Position numbers and translations under genes: made by a program. A stretch of 64,000 nt of DNA from assembly GCF_900996235.1 (NCBI RefSeq), contig NZ_CAAJGM010000177.1:43847-107846 (forward strand), written 5' to 3'. This DNA comes from Paraburkholderia sp. BCC1885 (GTDB taxonomy: Bacteria > Pseudomonadota > Gammaproteobacteria > Burkholderiales > Burkholderiaceae). The notes under the pieces are model-generated. The model made no database searches, was not told the DNA's origin, and saw only the letters and a list, made by a program, of their open reading frames with translations. Position 1 is the first letter of the stretch. Every line of letters starts with the position of its first letter. Shown one piece after another: positions 57,451 to 64,000 of this stretch.

Positions 57451-58566
57451 ATGAGTACAGACAGCAAGTCCCCGATTCTGGTTGCGCCGTCCGGACCGGT
57501 CCGGATGGCAGACGTCGCTCGCCTCGCGGGGGTGTCGAAGATGACGGTCTCGCGTGTCCTCACCGGGCAACATGTCGGCTCCGAAACACGCGCGCGCGTG
57601 CTGCGCGTCGTCGAGGAAACGGGCTATGTTGCCGATGCCGGTGCCGGCGCGTTGTCGTCGGGGCGGTCGAATTTCGTGGTGGTGCTGGTGCCGTCGCTGT
57701 CCAGTTCGAACTTCTCCGACATGGTGCGCGGTATCAACGACGTCGTCGAAACGCGCAACATGCAACTATTGCTCGGCAATACCGACTACCTGCTGGAGCG
57801 CGAGGAAGCGCTGCTCAGGACGCTGTTGCGCTATCAGCCGCGCGGCATCGTGCTGGCAGGCGGCCACCATACCGGCGAAGCCCGCTCGCTGCTCACGCGG
57901 GCGCGCACTCCGGTGATCGAAACGTGGGAATTGCCGCGGCGACCGGTCGACCGGGTGGTGGGCTTCTCGAACGCCGAAGCCGCGAGCGCCATGGCCCATT
58001 ATCTTTATGAGCGCGGCTACAAGCGCATCGGATTCGTTAGTAGTGCGTCGAAACTGGACTTGCGCGGCATCGCGCGGCGGCGTGGCTATCTGAAAGCGGT
58101 GCGCGCGGCGGGCCGCCACGAACCGCGCGATATCACGCACACCGAGTGGACCACCAACATGGCCCACGGCGCCGCAATGGGACATGGCGCAGCGGCGCTC
58201 GCCCAGTTGCTCGAACGTTGGCCGGATACCGACGCCGTCATGTGCGCGAGCGATATCCACGCATTCGGTTTGATCATGGCGTGCCATCGTCGTGGCTTGA
58301 GCGTGCCTCGCGATATCGCGGTGGCGGGGTTTGGAGACTTCGAGGTGTCGCGGCACTGCTATCCGACCATCACGACGGTGTCCGTCGACGCTTACGGCAT
58401 CGGTCATGCGGCCGGCGAGTCGCTCCTCACCGCAATCGACGAGATCGATCACGGCGAGAGCCCGAGCAAATCACGTCGCGAGAAGGACGTGCCGCCGCGT
58501 GAGCGGCGGGAAACGCCGAAGCTCGTCAAGATCCACTACGAAGTCGTGCAACGCGAGAGTGCGTGA
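57451..58566 (+). CDS. LacI-family transcriptional regulator (GntR-like, sugar acid)
   Basis: 371 residues. The LacI helix-turn-helix is MADVARLAGVSKMTVSRVLT (18-37), with the hinge helix region near GALSSGRSNFV, followed by a periplasmic-binding-protein-like sensor (ASDIHAFGLIMACHRRGLSV and PRDIAVAGFGDFEVSRHCYP). Relatives of the GntR (gluconate) group bind TTACCGGTAA-type sites; just such a palindrome lies at 60470 between the dehydratase and transporter genes. It probably represses both. The effector is likely a sugar acid or its product. A C-terminal Lys/Arg/Glu-rich insertion (about 330-355) is unusual. Confidence 0.9.
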   Translation: MSTDSKSPILVAPSGPVRMADVARLAGVSKMTVSRVLTGQHVGSETRARVLRVVEETGYVADAGAGALSSGRSNFVVVLVPSLSSSNFSDMVRGINDVVETRNMQLLLGNTDYLLEREEALLRTLLRYQPRGIVLAGGHHTGEARSLLTRARTPVIETWELPRRPVDRVVGFSNAEAASAMAHYLYERGYKRIGFVSSASKLDLRGIARRRGYLKAVRAAGRHEPRDITHTEWTTNMAHGAAMGHGAAALAQLLERWPDTDAVMCASDIHAFGLIMACHRRGLSVPRDIAVAGFGDFEVSRHCYPTITTVSVDAYGIGHAAGESLLTAIDEIDHGESPSKSRREKDVPPRERRETPKLVKIHYEVVQRESA

Positions 58567-58615
58567 CGACAGCGCCGCGCAGAGCCATGCAGCGCGGCGC
58601 TCGTGATTGCGTCAA

Positions 58616-60439
58616 TCAATGATTGTGCCGCGACTCCCCACGCGTTTCGATGATGTTCAGATACAGCGTGGCGGGCTCCAGACACGCCCCCGAGCCTTGC
58701 TGACCCACCATGCTGCGGTAAATCTCTTCCCATGGCGTCTTGTGCTCCAGCCGGGCCGGCTTGTAGGCAGCCCGGCGCTGCGCCATTTCCTCGTCGGCAA
58801 TCAGCACGTCGACTTTGCGTGAGTTGAGATCAATACGCAGACGGTCACCGGTCCTCAGTAGTGCCAGGTTACCGCCTACCGCGGCCTCCGGCGACACGTT
58901 CAGGATGGACGGACTCGCGGACGTGCCGCTTTGCCGGCCATCGCCCAGGGTCGGCAGGGTGTCGATGCCGCGTTTGAGCAGCGCCGCGGGCGGCTGCATG
59001 TTGACGACCTCCGCGCCGCCCGGATACCCAACCGGGCCGCAATTGCGAATCACCAGCACCGAGTGGTCATCGACACCCAGGTCCGGATCTTCGAGCCGCG
59101 CATGATAATCCTCCGGTCCTTCGAAGACAATCGCCTTGCCTTCGAATACATCGGGATGTTCGGGGTCCGAAAGAAAGCGTTTGCGGAAGGCCTGATCGAT
59201 TACGCTGATTTTCATGACGGCGCTATCGAACAGGTTGCCCGACAGCACCACGTAGCCGGCCGCTTCCTTGAGCGGTTTGTCATAGGCGCGAATCACCTCG
59301 CGATCAGGCTCTTCGACTCCGGCGAGATCCTCTTGCAGCGTGCGGCCTGTGACGGTGCGCACGTCGCCGTTCAGTTTGCCGGCCAGCAGCAGTTCGCGCA
59401 TCACGGCAGCCACGCCGCCCGCGCGATGAAACGCCTCGCCGAGGAAACGGCCCGCGGGCTGGCAATCCACCAGAAGCGGGATGTCGGGACCGAGGCGCTG
59501 CCAGTCGTCGAGCGTGTGTTCGACACCCATGTGGCGCGCAATCGCGATCATGTGAATCGGACAGTTCGACGACGCGCCGAGCGCCGCCGCGGCAACGACC
59601 GCGTTTTCGAACGCGCCCTTGGTCATGATGTCGGACGGGCGCAGATTCTCGGCCACCATGTCGACGATGCGCTTACCGGTTTGATACGCCATCCAGCCGC
59701 GCTCGCGATGCGGAGCCGGAATCGCCGCACAGTTGGGCAAGGACATGCCGAGCGCTTCGGCGAGCGAGTTCATCGACAACGCGGTTCCCATGGTGTTGCA
59801 ATGTCCGGCGGACGGCGCCGAAGACGACACCTCTTCGATAAACCGCTCGTAGTCGATTTCGCCTGCCGACAGGCGCTTGCGCGCGTCCCAGATGACGGTG
59901 CCGGAACCGGCGAGCTTGCCTTTCCACCAGCCGTCGAGCATCGGTCCGCCGGACAGCACAATCGAAGGAATATTGACGGTGGCGGCCGCCATCAAGCATG
60001 CGGGCGTGGTCTTGTCGCAGCCGGTGGTGAGCACCACGCCGTCGATGGGATAACCGTGCAGGATTTCGACGAGGCCGAGATACGCCAGATTGCGGTCGAG
60101 CGCGGCAGTGGGCCGCTTGCCGGTTTCCTGGATCGGATGCACGGGAAATTCAAGCGGAATGCCGCCTGCATCGCGGATGCCGTCGCGCACGCGCTGCGCG
60201 AGTTGCAGATGATGCCGATTGCACGGCGCGAGATCGGAACCGGTCTGCGCGATGCCGATGATCGGCTTGCCCGATTGCAGTTCCTCGCGCGTGATGCCGT
60301 AGTTCATGTAGCGCTCGAGATAGAGCGCGGTCATGCCGGGGTCCGCCGGGTCGTCGAACCAGCGGCGGCTGCGCAGACGTTTTTTGCCGGCTTCGTCGCC
60401 GTTCGGGGCGTCGTGGGAGGGTGAGTCAGCCTTGTGCAT
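58616..60439 (-). CDS. IlvD/Edd-family sugar-acid dehydratase
   Basis: 607 residues. The iron-sulfur and Mg sites are in TTGCDKTTPACLMAAATVNI and in SAGHCNTMGTALSMNSLAEA, and the C-terminal LRTGDRLRIDLNSRKVDVLI matches the family. Of the branches, it resembles the arabonate/xylonate/altronate-type dehydratases more than biosynthetic IlvD, because of its length and its sugar-acid context. It would convert an aldonic acid into its 2-keto-3-deoxy derivative. GAGGAG before the ATG sets the start. It is divergent from the MFS transporter and downstream of the LacI-type regulator. Confidence 0.9.
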   Translation of the reverse strand: MHKADSPSHDAPNGDEAGKKRLRSRRWFDDPADPGMTALYLERYMNYGITREELQSGKPIIGIAQTGSDLAPCNRHHLQLAQRVRDGIRDAGGIPLEFPVHPIQETGKRPTAALDRNLAYLGLVEILHGYPIDGVVLTTGCDKTTPACLMAAATVNIPSIVLSGGPMLDGWWKGKLAGSGTVIWDARKRLSAGEIDYERFIEEVSSSAPSAGHCNTMGTALSMNSLAEALGMSLPNCAAIPAPHRERGWMAYQTGKRIVDMVAENLRPSDIMTKGAFENAVVAAAALGASSNCPIHMIAIARHMGVEHTLDDWQRLGPDIPLLVDCQPAGRFLGEAFHRAGGVAAVMRELLLAGKLNGDVRTVTGRTLQEDLAGVEEPDREVIRAYDKPLKEAAGYVVLSGNLFDSAVMKISVIDQAFRKRFLSDPEHPDVFEGKAIVFEGPEDYHARLEDPDLGVDDHSVLVIRNCGPVGYPGGAEVVNMQPPAALLKRGIDTLPTLGDGRQSGTSASPSILNVSPEAAVGGNLALLRTGDRLRIDLNSRKVDVLIADEEMAQRRAAYKPARLEHKTPWEEIYRSMVGQQGSGACLEPATLYLNIIETRGESRHNH

Positions 60440-60469
60440 GCTATCTCCTCATGTTAGAGTGGTCGCGCG

Positions 60470-60483
60470 GGTTACCGGTAACC
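60470..60483. promoter_or_regulatory. Putative operator of the LacI/GntR-type regulator
   Basis: GGTTACCGGTAACC is a perfect 14-bp palindrome centred between the dehydratase (start at 60439) and transporter (start at 60549). Its core matches the E. coli GntR gluconate operator TTACCGGTAA. The adjacent LacI-family gene is the obvious binder. Confidence 0.7.
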
Positions 60484-60548
60484 ATAACTTAATCGAACAC
60501 CGGTGTCCACCCGCCCAGCTGCACATACGTTTGCCAAGGAGACAGCAA

Positions 60549-61958
60549 ATGGGTATGAAAGCATATGGATCCGGCTATGCAGCGCAGCCGCTCCAGAGCG
60601 TCTCGCTCGACGACGCGGAGCCCGCTCAAGCGGCGAGCAAGGCACCGGTCTCGCCGGAGCAGTTGAGGCGTGCGATTCTCACCGGCGGCGTGGGCAGCGC
60701 ACTTGAATACTACGACTTTGCGATCTTCGGGCTGGCAACGGCGCTCGTCTTCAGGCACATCTTCTTTCCGACGCTGGGTGCAAACGCGGGTTTGCTGGCG
60801 AGTTTCGGCACCTATGGCGCGGGTTTTCTCGCTCGACCCTTCGGCGGTTTGTTCTTCGGTTCGCTCGGCGACCGCAAAGGACGCAAGTTCGTCCTGCTAT
60901 TGACCATCGCGACCATGGGCGTCTCCACGATGCTGGTTGGCCTGCTGCCGAGCGGTCCGGTCGGCGCCGTCATTCTGGTTGCATTGAGGCTGGTGCAGGG
61001 CTTCGGCGCGGGCGCCGAACAGGCAGGCGCTTCCACGTTGATGGCGGAAGTCTCGCCGGTGCCGCGGCGCGGTTTTTACGCGGCGCTGCCGTTCGTCGGC
61101 ATCTTTGCCGGCTTTGGTCTCGCCACGGCCACTTTCAGCGTGATGCAGCACACGCTCGGCAACGACGCGATTCTCGCCTGGGCCTGGCGCGTGCCGTTTC
61201 TGGCCAGCGTCGTGCTGATCGGTGTGGCGGTGTGGATCCGTCTACGCTTACGCGAGAGCCCGGTGTTTCTGAATCTCGAAGGAGCGCGCGAAGTAGTGCG
61301 TTCTCCTATGAGAACCGTGCTGAAAACCGCGCGTCGGCCAGTGCTCGCCGCGGTGCTGATGCGCTTTGCGGAGCAGGGCGGCTCGACGATCTATACGACC
61401 ATCGTGATCGCCTACCTCGGCGGCACGGTGGCGACACGGCTTGGCGTGCAGTCGGCGGCGCTTGCGGCGATCGGCACGACGGGCGCGTTGATTGCGACGC
61501 TGGCAAGCGCGATAACCACACCCTTGTTCGGCGCGTTGTCGGATCGGCTCGGGCGGATCGCGGTCTATCGCACGGGCGCGATTTTCATGCTGCTGTGGTC
61601 GATTCCGTCGTGGTGGATGGTCAGCACGGGCAATCCGCTGTGGATCGCGCTCGCGATGTTCGGCGGCCTGGCGCTCGGCGCCAACAGCATGCTGGGCGCG
61701 CAATGCGCGCATTTCGCCGAACTGTTCGGCAACCGCTGCCGGTATTCCGGCGTTGCGCTGGCGCGCGAGATTGGCGCGGTGTTGTCGGGCGGTCTCGCGC
61801 CGGTGCTCGGAATCTATCTGGTGGGGCTTGCAGGCGGGGCGTATTGGGTTATGGGCGCCTATACCGCGGTATTGGCGCTGCTGACGCTGATTGGGGTGTT
61901 TCTCTCGACGGAGACGCGTGGGCGTGATCTGACTGATCTGAGGGATGCGATTTCTTAG
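60549..61958 (+). CDS. MFS transporter, metabolite:H+ symporter (MHS) type
   Basis: 469 residues with about twelve helices. SALEYYDFAIFGLATALVFR (first helix, with the family Glu/Asp pattern), the loop GSLGDRKGRKFVLLLTIATM (MFS motif A) and VQGFGAGAEQAGASTLMAEV place it in the KgtP/ShiA/ProP-like MHS group, which takes up organic acids such as oxoglutarate or shikimate. AAGGAG before the ATG at 60549 sets the start. It is divergent from the dehydratase with a shared operator, so it likely imports the sugar acid. Confidence 0.9.
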   Translation: MGMKAYGSGYAAQPLQSVSLDDAEPAQAASKAPVSPEQLRRAILTGGVGSALEYYDFAIFGLATALVFRHIFFPTLGANAGLLASFGTYGAGFLARPFGGLFFGSLGDRKGRKFVLLLTIATMGVSTMLVGLLPSGPVGAVILVALRLVQGFGAGAEQAGASTLMAEVSPVPRRGFYAALPFVGIFAGFGLATATFSVMQHTLGNDAILAWAWRVPFLASVVLIGVAVWIRLRLRESPVFLNLEGAREVVRSPMRTVLKTARRPVLAAVLMRFAEQGGSTIYTTIVIAYLGGTVATRLGVQSAALAAIGTTGALIATLASAITTPLFGALSDRLGRIAVYRTGAIFMLLWSIPSWWMVSTGNPLWIALAMFGGLALGANSMLGAQCAHFAELFGNRCRYSGVALAREIGAVLSGGLAPVLGIYLVGLAGGAYWVMGAYTAVLALLTLIGVFLSTETRGRDLTDLRDAIS

Positions 61959-62007
61959 GGCGGTGTGGGGGATGTAAGCCGACGGCGTGCGGTATCGGCT
62001 TGTATCG

Positions 62008-62397
62008 TCAAATTTTCAACTTGCCCGGACATTTACAGCCGTCGCCTGCCGGATTTTCGATGACGGCGTCCAGATGCAGTCTACCGATTGACGTTTCCAA
62101 TGTGGCAAGCTGAGCACAGACACGCTTCAAGGCTGCGCTTTGTACGAGCGCATCTGCGCCCAACGGTATCGTGGCTTGCATCAGATTATTGATCTCGGCC
62201 TCCGTATTGGCCTGTACCTCTGAATCCAGCAGTTTGGACGCGAGCGTCATCGACATCGTCATATCCTGCTGAATCCAAAGCGGGACGATAACGCTCTCGG
62301 GCATTGGGGCGTAGGAGTAGGGCGCTATCTGGTTGCGTACACGTTCCAATGCTTTCCAAAGGCATCCGGGATTTTCGCTGAAAGACACGTCACTCAT
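62008..62397 (-). CDS. Hypothetical protein coupled to the channel-like gene
   Basis: 129 residues, MSDVSFSENPGCLWKALERV..., helical with no membrane segment. A helical middle (MTLASKLLDSEVQANTEAEI) is followed by VQSAALKRVCAQLATLETSI. The C-terminus DGCKCPGKLKI contains a Cys-x-Cys pair. It starts 8 nt inside the end of the channel-like gene, so the two are translationally coupled and probably work together; the protein could be a soluble regulator or subunit. No homologue recognised. Confidence 0.7.
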   Translation of the reverse strand: MSDVSFSENPGCLWKALERVRNQIAPYSYAPMPESVIVPLWIQQDMTMSMTLASKLLDSEVQANTEAEINNLMQATIPLGADALVQSAALKRVCAQLATLETSIGRLHLDAVIENPAGDGCKCPGKLKI

Positions 62398-63130
62398 CGT
62401 TATTCTCCAGTTCGCGCGGGTCCAGCGCACCCGCCAGAGCGGCGGTGGCCAGATCGAGATATGCCCTTGCCGTTAGCGCCCGAGCGCGCGTACGCGCTTG
62501 CTGGTCATTTTCGGCATCAGGTACGCGGATTTGGCGGACCAACCGGGTGATCTGGTCGTGAAAGTTTATCGGTTCGTCATTTTCTGCCGCGTTTGCCGGT
62601 GCAGGCGCTTTCTCTTCCTCCTTCTTTTTGCGGAACGAAAACCAGGCCATCATTGCGCCAAGAATGTTGGTGCGGCCAATTGAAGTTGTTCCTTCAAAGG
62701 ACAAGGCAACGACGGACATAATCAACGCAAGCAGCAAATAACCGACCGCGGAATCGATAAGCGATACCGCTCTTGCCGGCCTGTTGAGCGGTGTTATATC
62801 CGTAGCACCGACGGAAGTTAGCATTGCCGCGTTGAAATACAGTGCGGTCGGACGCTTTAGCTTCGTATAGACGATTTGCGTGGTACCGAGTTTTCCGGGA
62901 TGTGTTTCGTCGACCACGGAAACGGCAAATTTCGGTTGAATGTCACCGAAGCCGTATTGGCAGAAGAGGGTCGCGATGGCAAACCAGATAATGAGTACGA
63001 ACCAGAACGGCCACGCTAGTGCCGCGTTTTGCCCGATTTGCCGAATTACGGGCTCATCAGCCTTTAGCAACAGTTGCGAGATGCTGTCGGGGTCAAGTTC
63101 ATCGAAATCAGAGATATCCGGACGTCTCAT
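62390..63130 (-). CDS. Two-helix ion-channel-like membrane protein (Ion_trans_2 fold) with altered filter
   Basis: 246 residues. TM1 is about 35-56 (AALAWPFWFVLIIWFAIATL) and TM2 about 124-145. Between them, ALYFNAAMLTSVGATDITPL (97-116) aligns with the pore helix and filter of potassium channels (usually ...TTVGYGD...P), but the filter reads SVGATD (106-111). The following RPARAVSLIDSAVGYLLLAL matches the family's second helix start. The C-terminal about 90 residues are cytoplasmic, Lys/Glu/Ala-rich then helical. Ion selectivity is probably not K+ if it conducts at all. The downstream small gene overlaps it by 8 nt. Confidence 0.75.
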   Translation of the reverse strand: MRRPDISDFDELDPDSISQLLLKADEPVIRQIGQNAALAWPFWFVLIIWFAIATLFCQYGFGDIQPKFAVSVVDETHPGKLGTTQIVYTKLKRPTALYFNAAMLTSVGATDITPLNRPARAVSLIDSAVGYLLLALIMSVVALSFEGTTSIGRTNILGAMMAWFSFRKKKEEEKAPAPANAAENDEPINFHDQITRLVRQIRVPDAENDQQARTRARALTARAYLDLATAALAGALDPRELENNDE

Positions 63131-64000
63131 TGTATCGGTGCTCCATTTTTAGAAAGCGTGCCGCATTGCATGTTTATGACGTCGCTGGTTGACCATTATC
63201 GTCCGCGTGCGTCTTCGATTCAGGCACTCCTGATGACTGCGCCTGGCAGAGTAAATAACGGTATTGTGTGAGAAAACTTTAATCTACTATTCGCACGAAA
63301 GATGCAGGTAGGGTTTATGTCGGAATAATAGGGGTTCGGTGGAATGCGTGGCGCATTATTAATATGCGTCGTGCATGAATATAGGATAACTATTTGATGC
63401 TCGTTGATAGAAGCGTAGTAGCGGAAGTTGGATTGCGGCTCGAAGTGAATAGCCCTCATGCGGGCAACAGCAATATTAAAGCTTGGTTGCACGATGTCGG
63501 CCGAAGTTCGACTGTTGTACGTACTATATCGAAATCCTCCTCTGACCGCGGGGCGTATAACGGCCCTATGTAGTCGCCGAAGTCGGTGACCAGCTTGATA
63601 AGTGGTCGTTCAACTGAAGTTGAAGTGGGCAGCGGTCCTGTCCGGGGGCGGCACAGCGGCTATTATCTTTTGCCGTCGGGGAGTGAATGAACGAGGACCC
63701 GTAACTGCCGCGTTGGATGCGGCGATTCGTCATCTAGTCGACTAGACTAGGTGTCGGCTATCGAAAATCGGTCCACCGGACAAGTCATCTTGCTTTGGAA
63801 ATTTTTGAATGACGATCATCGCCGAAACGACGACCTGCACTAGACGCTGCGCGGGCAGATTGAGTACTGAAGAAAGGATTGCCGCCCGGATCACGCGTCT
63901 CACGACGCGTTTCACCTTCCAGGGGGTACTGCCATATCTCAAATCAATAGTTCGCAAACGTCTCTGTCCGGCCCCTCATGCCGGTGAACAAAACTGAAAG
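63131..64000. other. About 870 nt with no convincing gene
   Basis: AT-richer than the rest of the window. Open frames on both strands (60-90 codons) lack ribosome-binding sites and recognisable motifs. A 14-bp perfect palindrome at 63732-63745 is the only ordered element seen. The region reads like decayed or regulatory DNA at a region border. Confidence 0.5.
63732..63745. promoter_or_regulatory. 14-bp perfect palindrome, possible operator
   Basis: TCTAGTCGACTAGA reads the same on both strands. Size and symmetry suit a homodimeric repressor site (GntR/FCD or TetR type). The regulated gene would lie beyond the window end or be lost. Confidence 0.4.

Noticed and set aside
63220..63997. Several 60-90 codon frames on both strands at the window end
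   Set aside because: No ribosome-binding sites, no domains, mutually overlapping; composition looks non-coding.

Overview
The window looks like a chromosomal segment of a high-GC betaproteobacterium of the Paraburkholderia/Burkholderia group. This rests on the codon and base composition, a phasin gene (polyhydroxyalkanoate granules), Burkholderia-style filamentous haemagglutinin and contact-dependent-inhibition (CDI) remnants, and an aryl polyene (APE) pigment cluster with an ammonia-lyase gene. The species assignment is inference.

Region 1 (1-16.8 kb): a tightly coupled minus-strand APE operon. From its 5' end it carries a chain-length-factor-like protein, a lysophospholipid-type acyltransferase, two acyl carrier proteins, a membrane protein, a fused AMP-ligase/dehydratase, a fused glycosyltransferase/acyltransferase, an aromatic amino acid/histidine ammonia-lyase, a thioesterase, a LolA-like carrier, an MMPL exporter, a ketosynthase, a dehydratase, a ketoreductase and two more ketosynthases. 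Most neighbours overlap by 1-30 nt. A partial methyltransferase on the plus strand converges on the operon's 3' end. The likely division of labour is: ammonia-lyase makes an arylacrylic starter, ligase loads it on ACP, KS/KR/DH build the conjugated chain, the transferases attach it to a lipid or sugar, and MMPL plus LolA move it to the outer membrane.

Region 2 (16.8-19.1 kb): a polysaccharide deacetylase and an OmpA-family protein.

Region 3 (19.1-27.8 kb): a decayed two-partner-secretion/CDI island. The fhaB/cdiA-type exoprotein gene is a mosaic: its 5' secretion domain is joined to about 280 bp copied from the partner transporter gene, then to its own 3' pre-toxin part. Two orphan toxin C-termini follow, each with a small membrane-protein gene immediately downstream (40 aa and 82 aa) that are candidate immunity genes. 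A SymE-like gene and neighbouring sequence are duplicated on either side of the second module. An intact FhaC/ShlB-type transporter and a small basic DNA-binding-like protein close the island.

Region 4 (28-39.7 kb): an SDR and a GlxA-type regulator, then a GntR-type regulator divergent from a putative hydroxy/keto-acid operon (class V aminotransferase, MFS permease, hydratase-family protein, large FAD/Fe-S dehydrogenase). A palindrome is present both at the regulator start and at the operon promoter. An AraC regulator and an EamA exporter follow.

Region 5 (39.7-57 kb): core-like genes: a secreted beta-propeller protein, a YcaQ-like glycosylase, a cNMP-binding/flavin reductase-like fusion lacking the CxxC, a DedA-rhodanese fusion, a DNA alkyltransferase, an Aer-like chemoreceptor divergent from a hybrid sensor kinase, an outer-membrane protein, RidA, a J-domain protein and a phasin.

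Region 6 (57.4-62 kb): a LacI-family regulator, an IlvD/Edd dehydratase and an MFS transporter divergent from it. The divergent promoter region contains a perfect GntR-like palindrome.

Region 7 (62-64 kb): a two-helix ion-channel-like gene with an altered filter overlapping a small partner gene, then about 870 nt with no convincing gene.

A short intergenic motif (AAAGGTGAG...TTCGGGA) recurs at the borders of these blocks. No rRNA, tRNA, CRISPR array or intact transposase was recognised.
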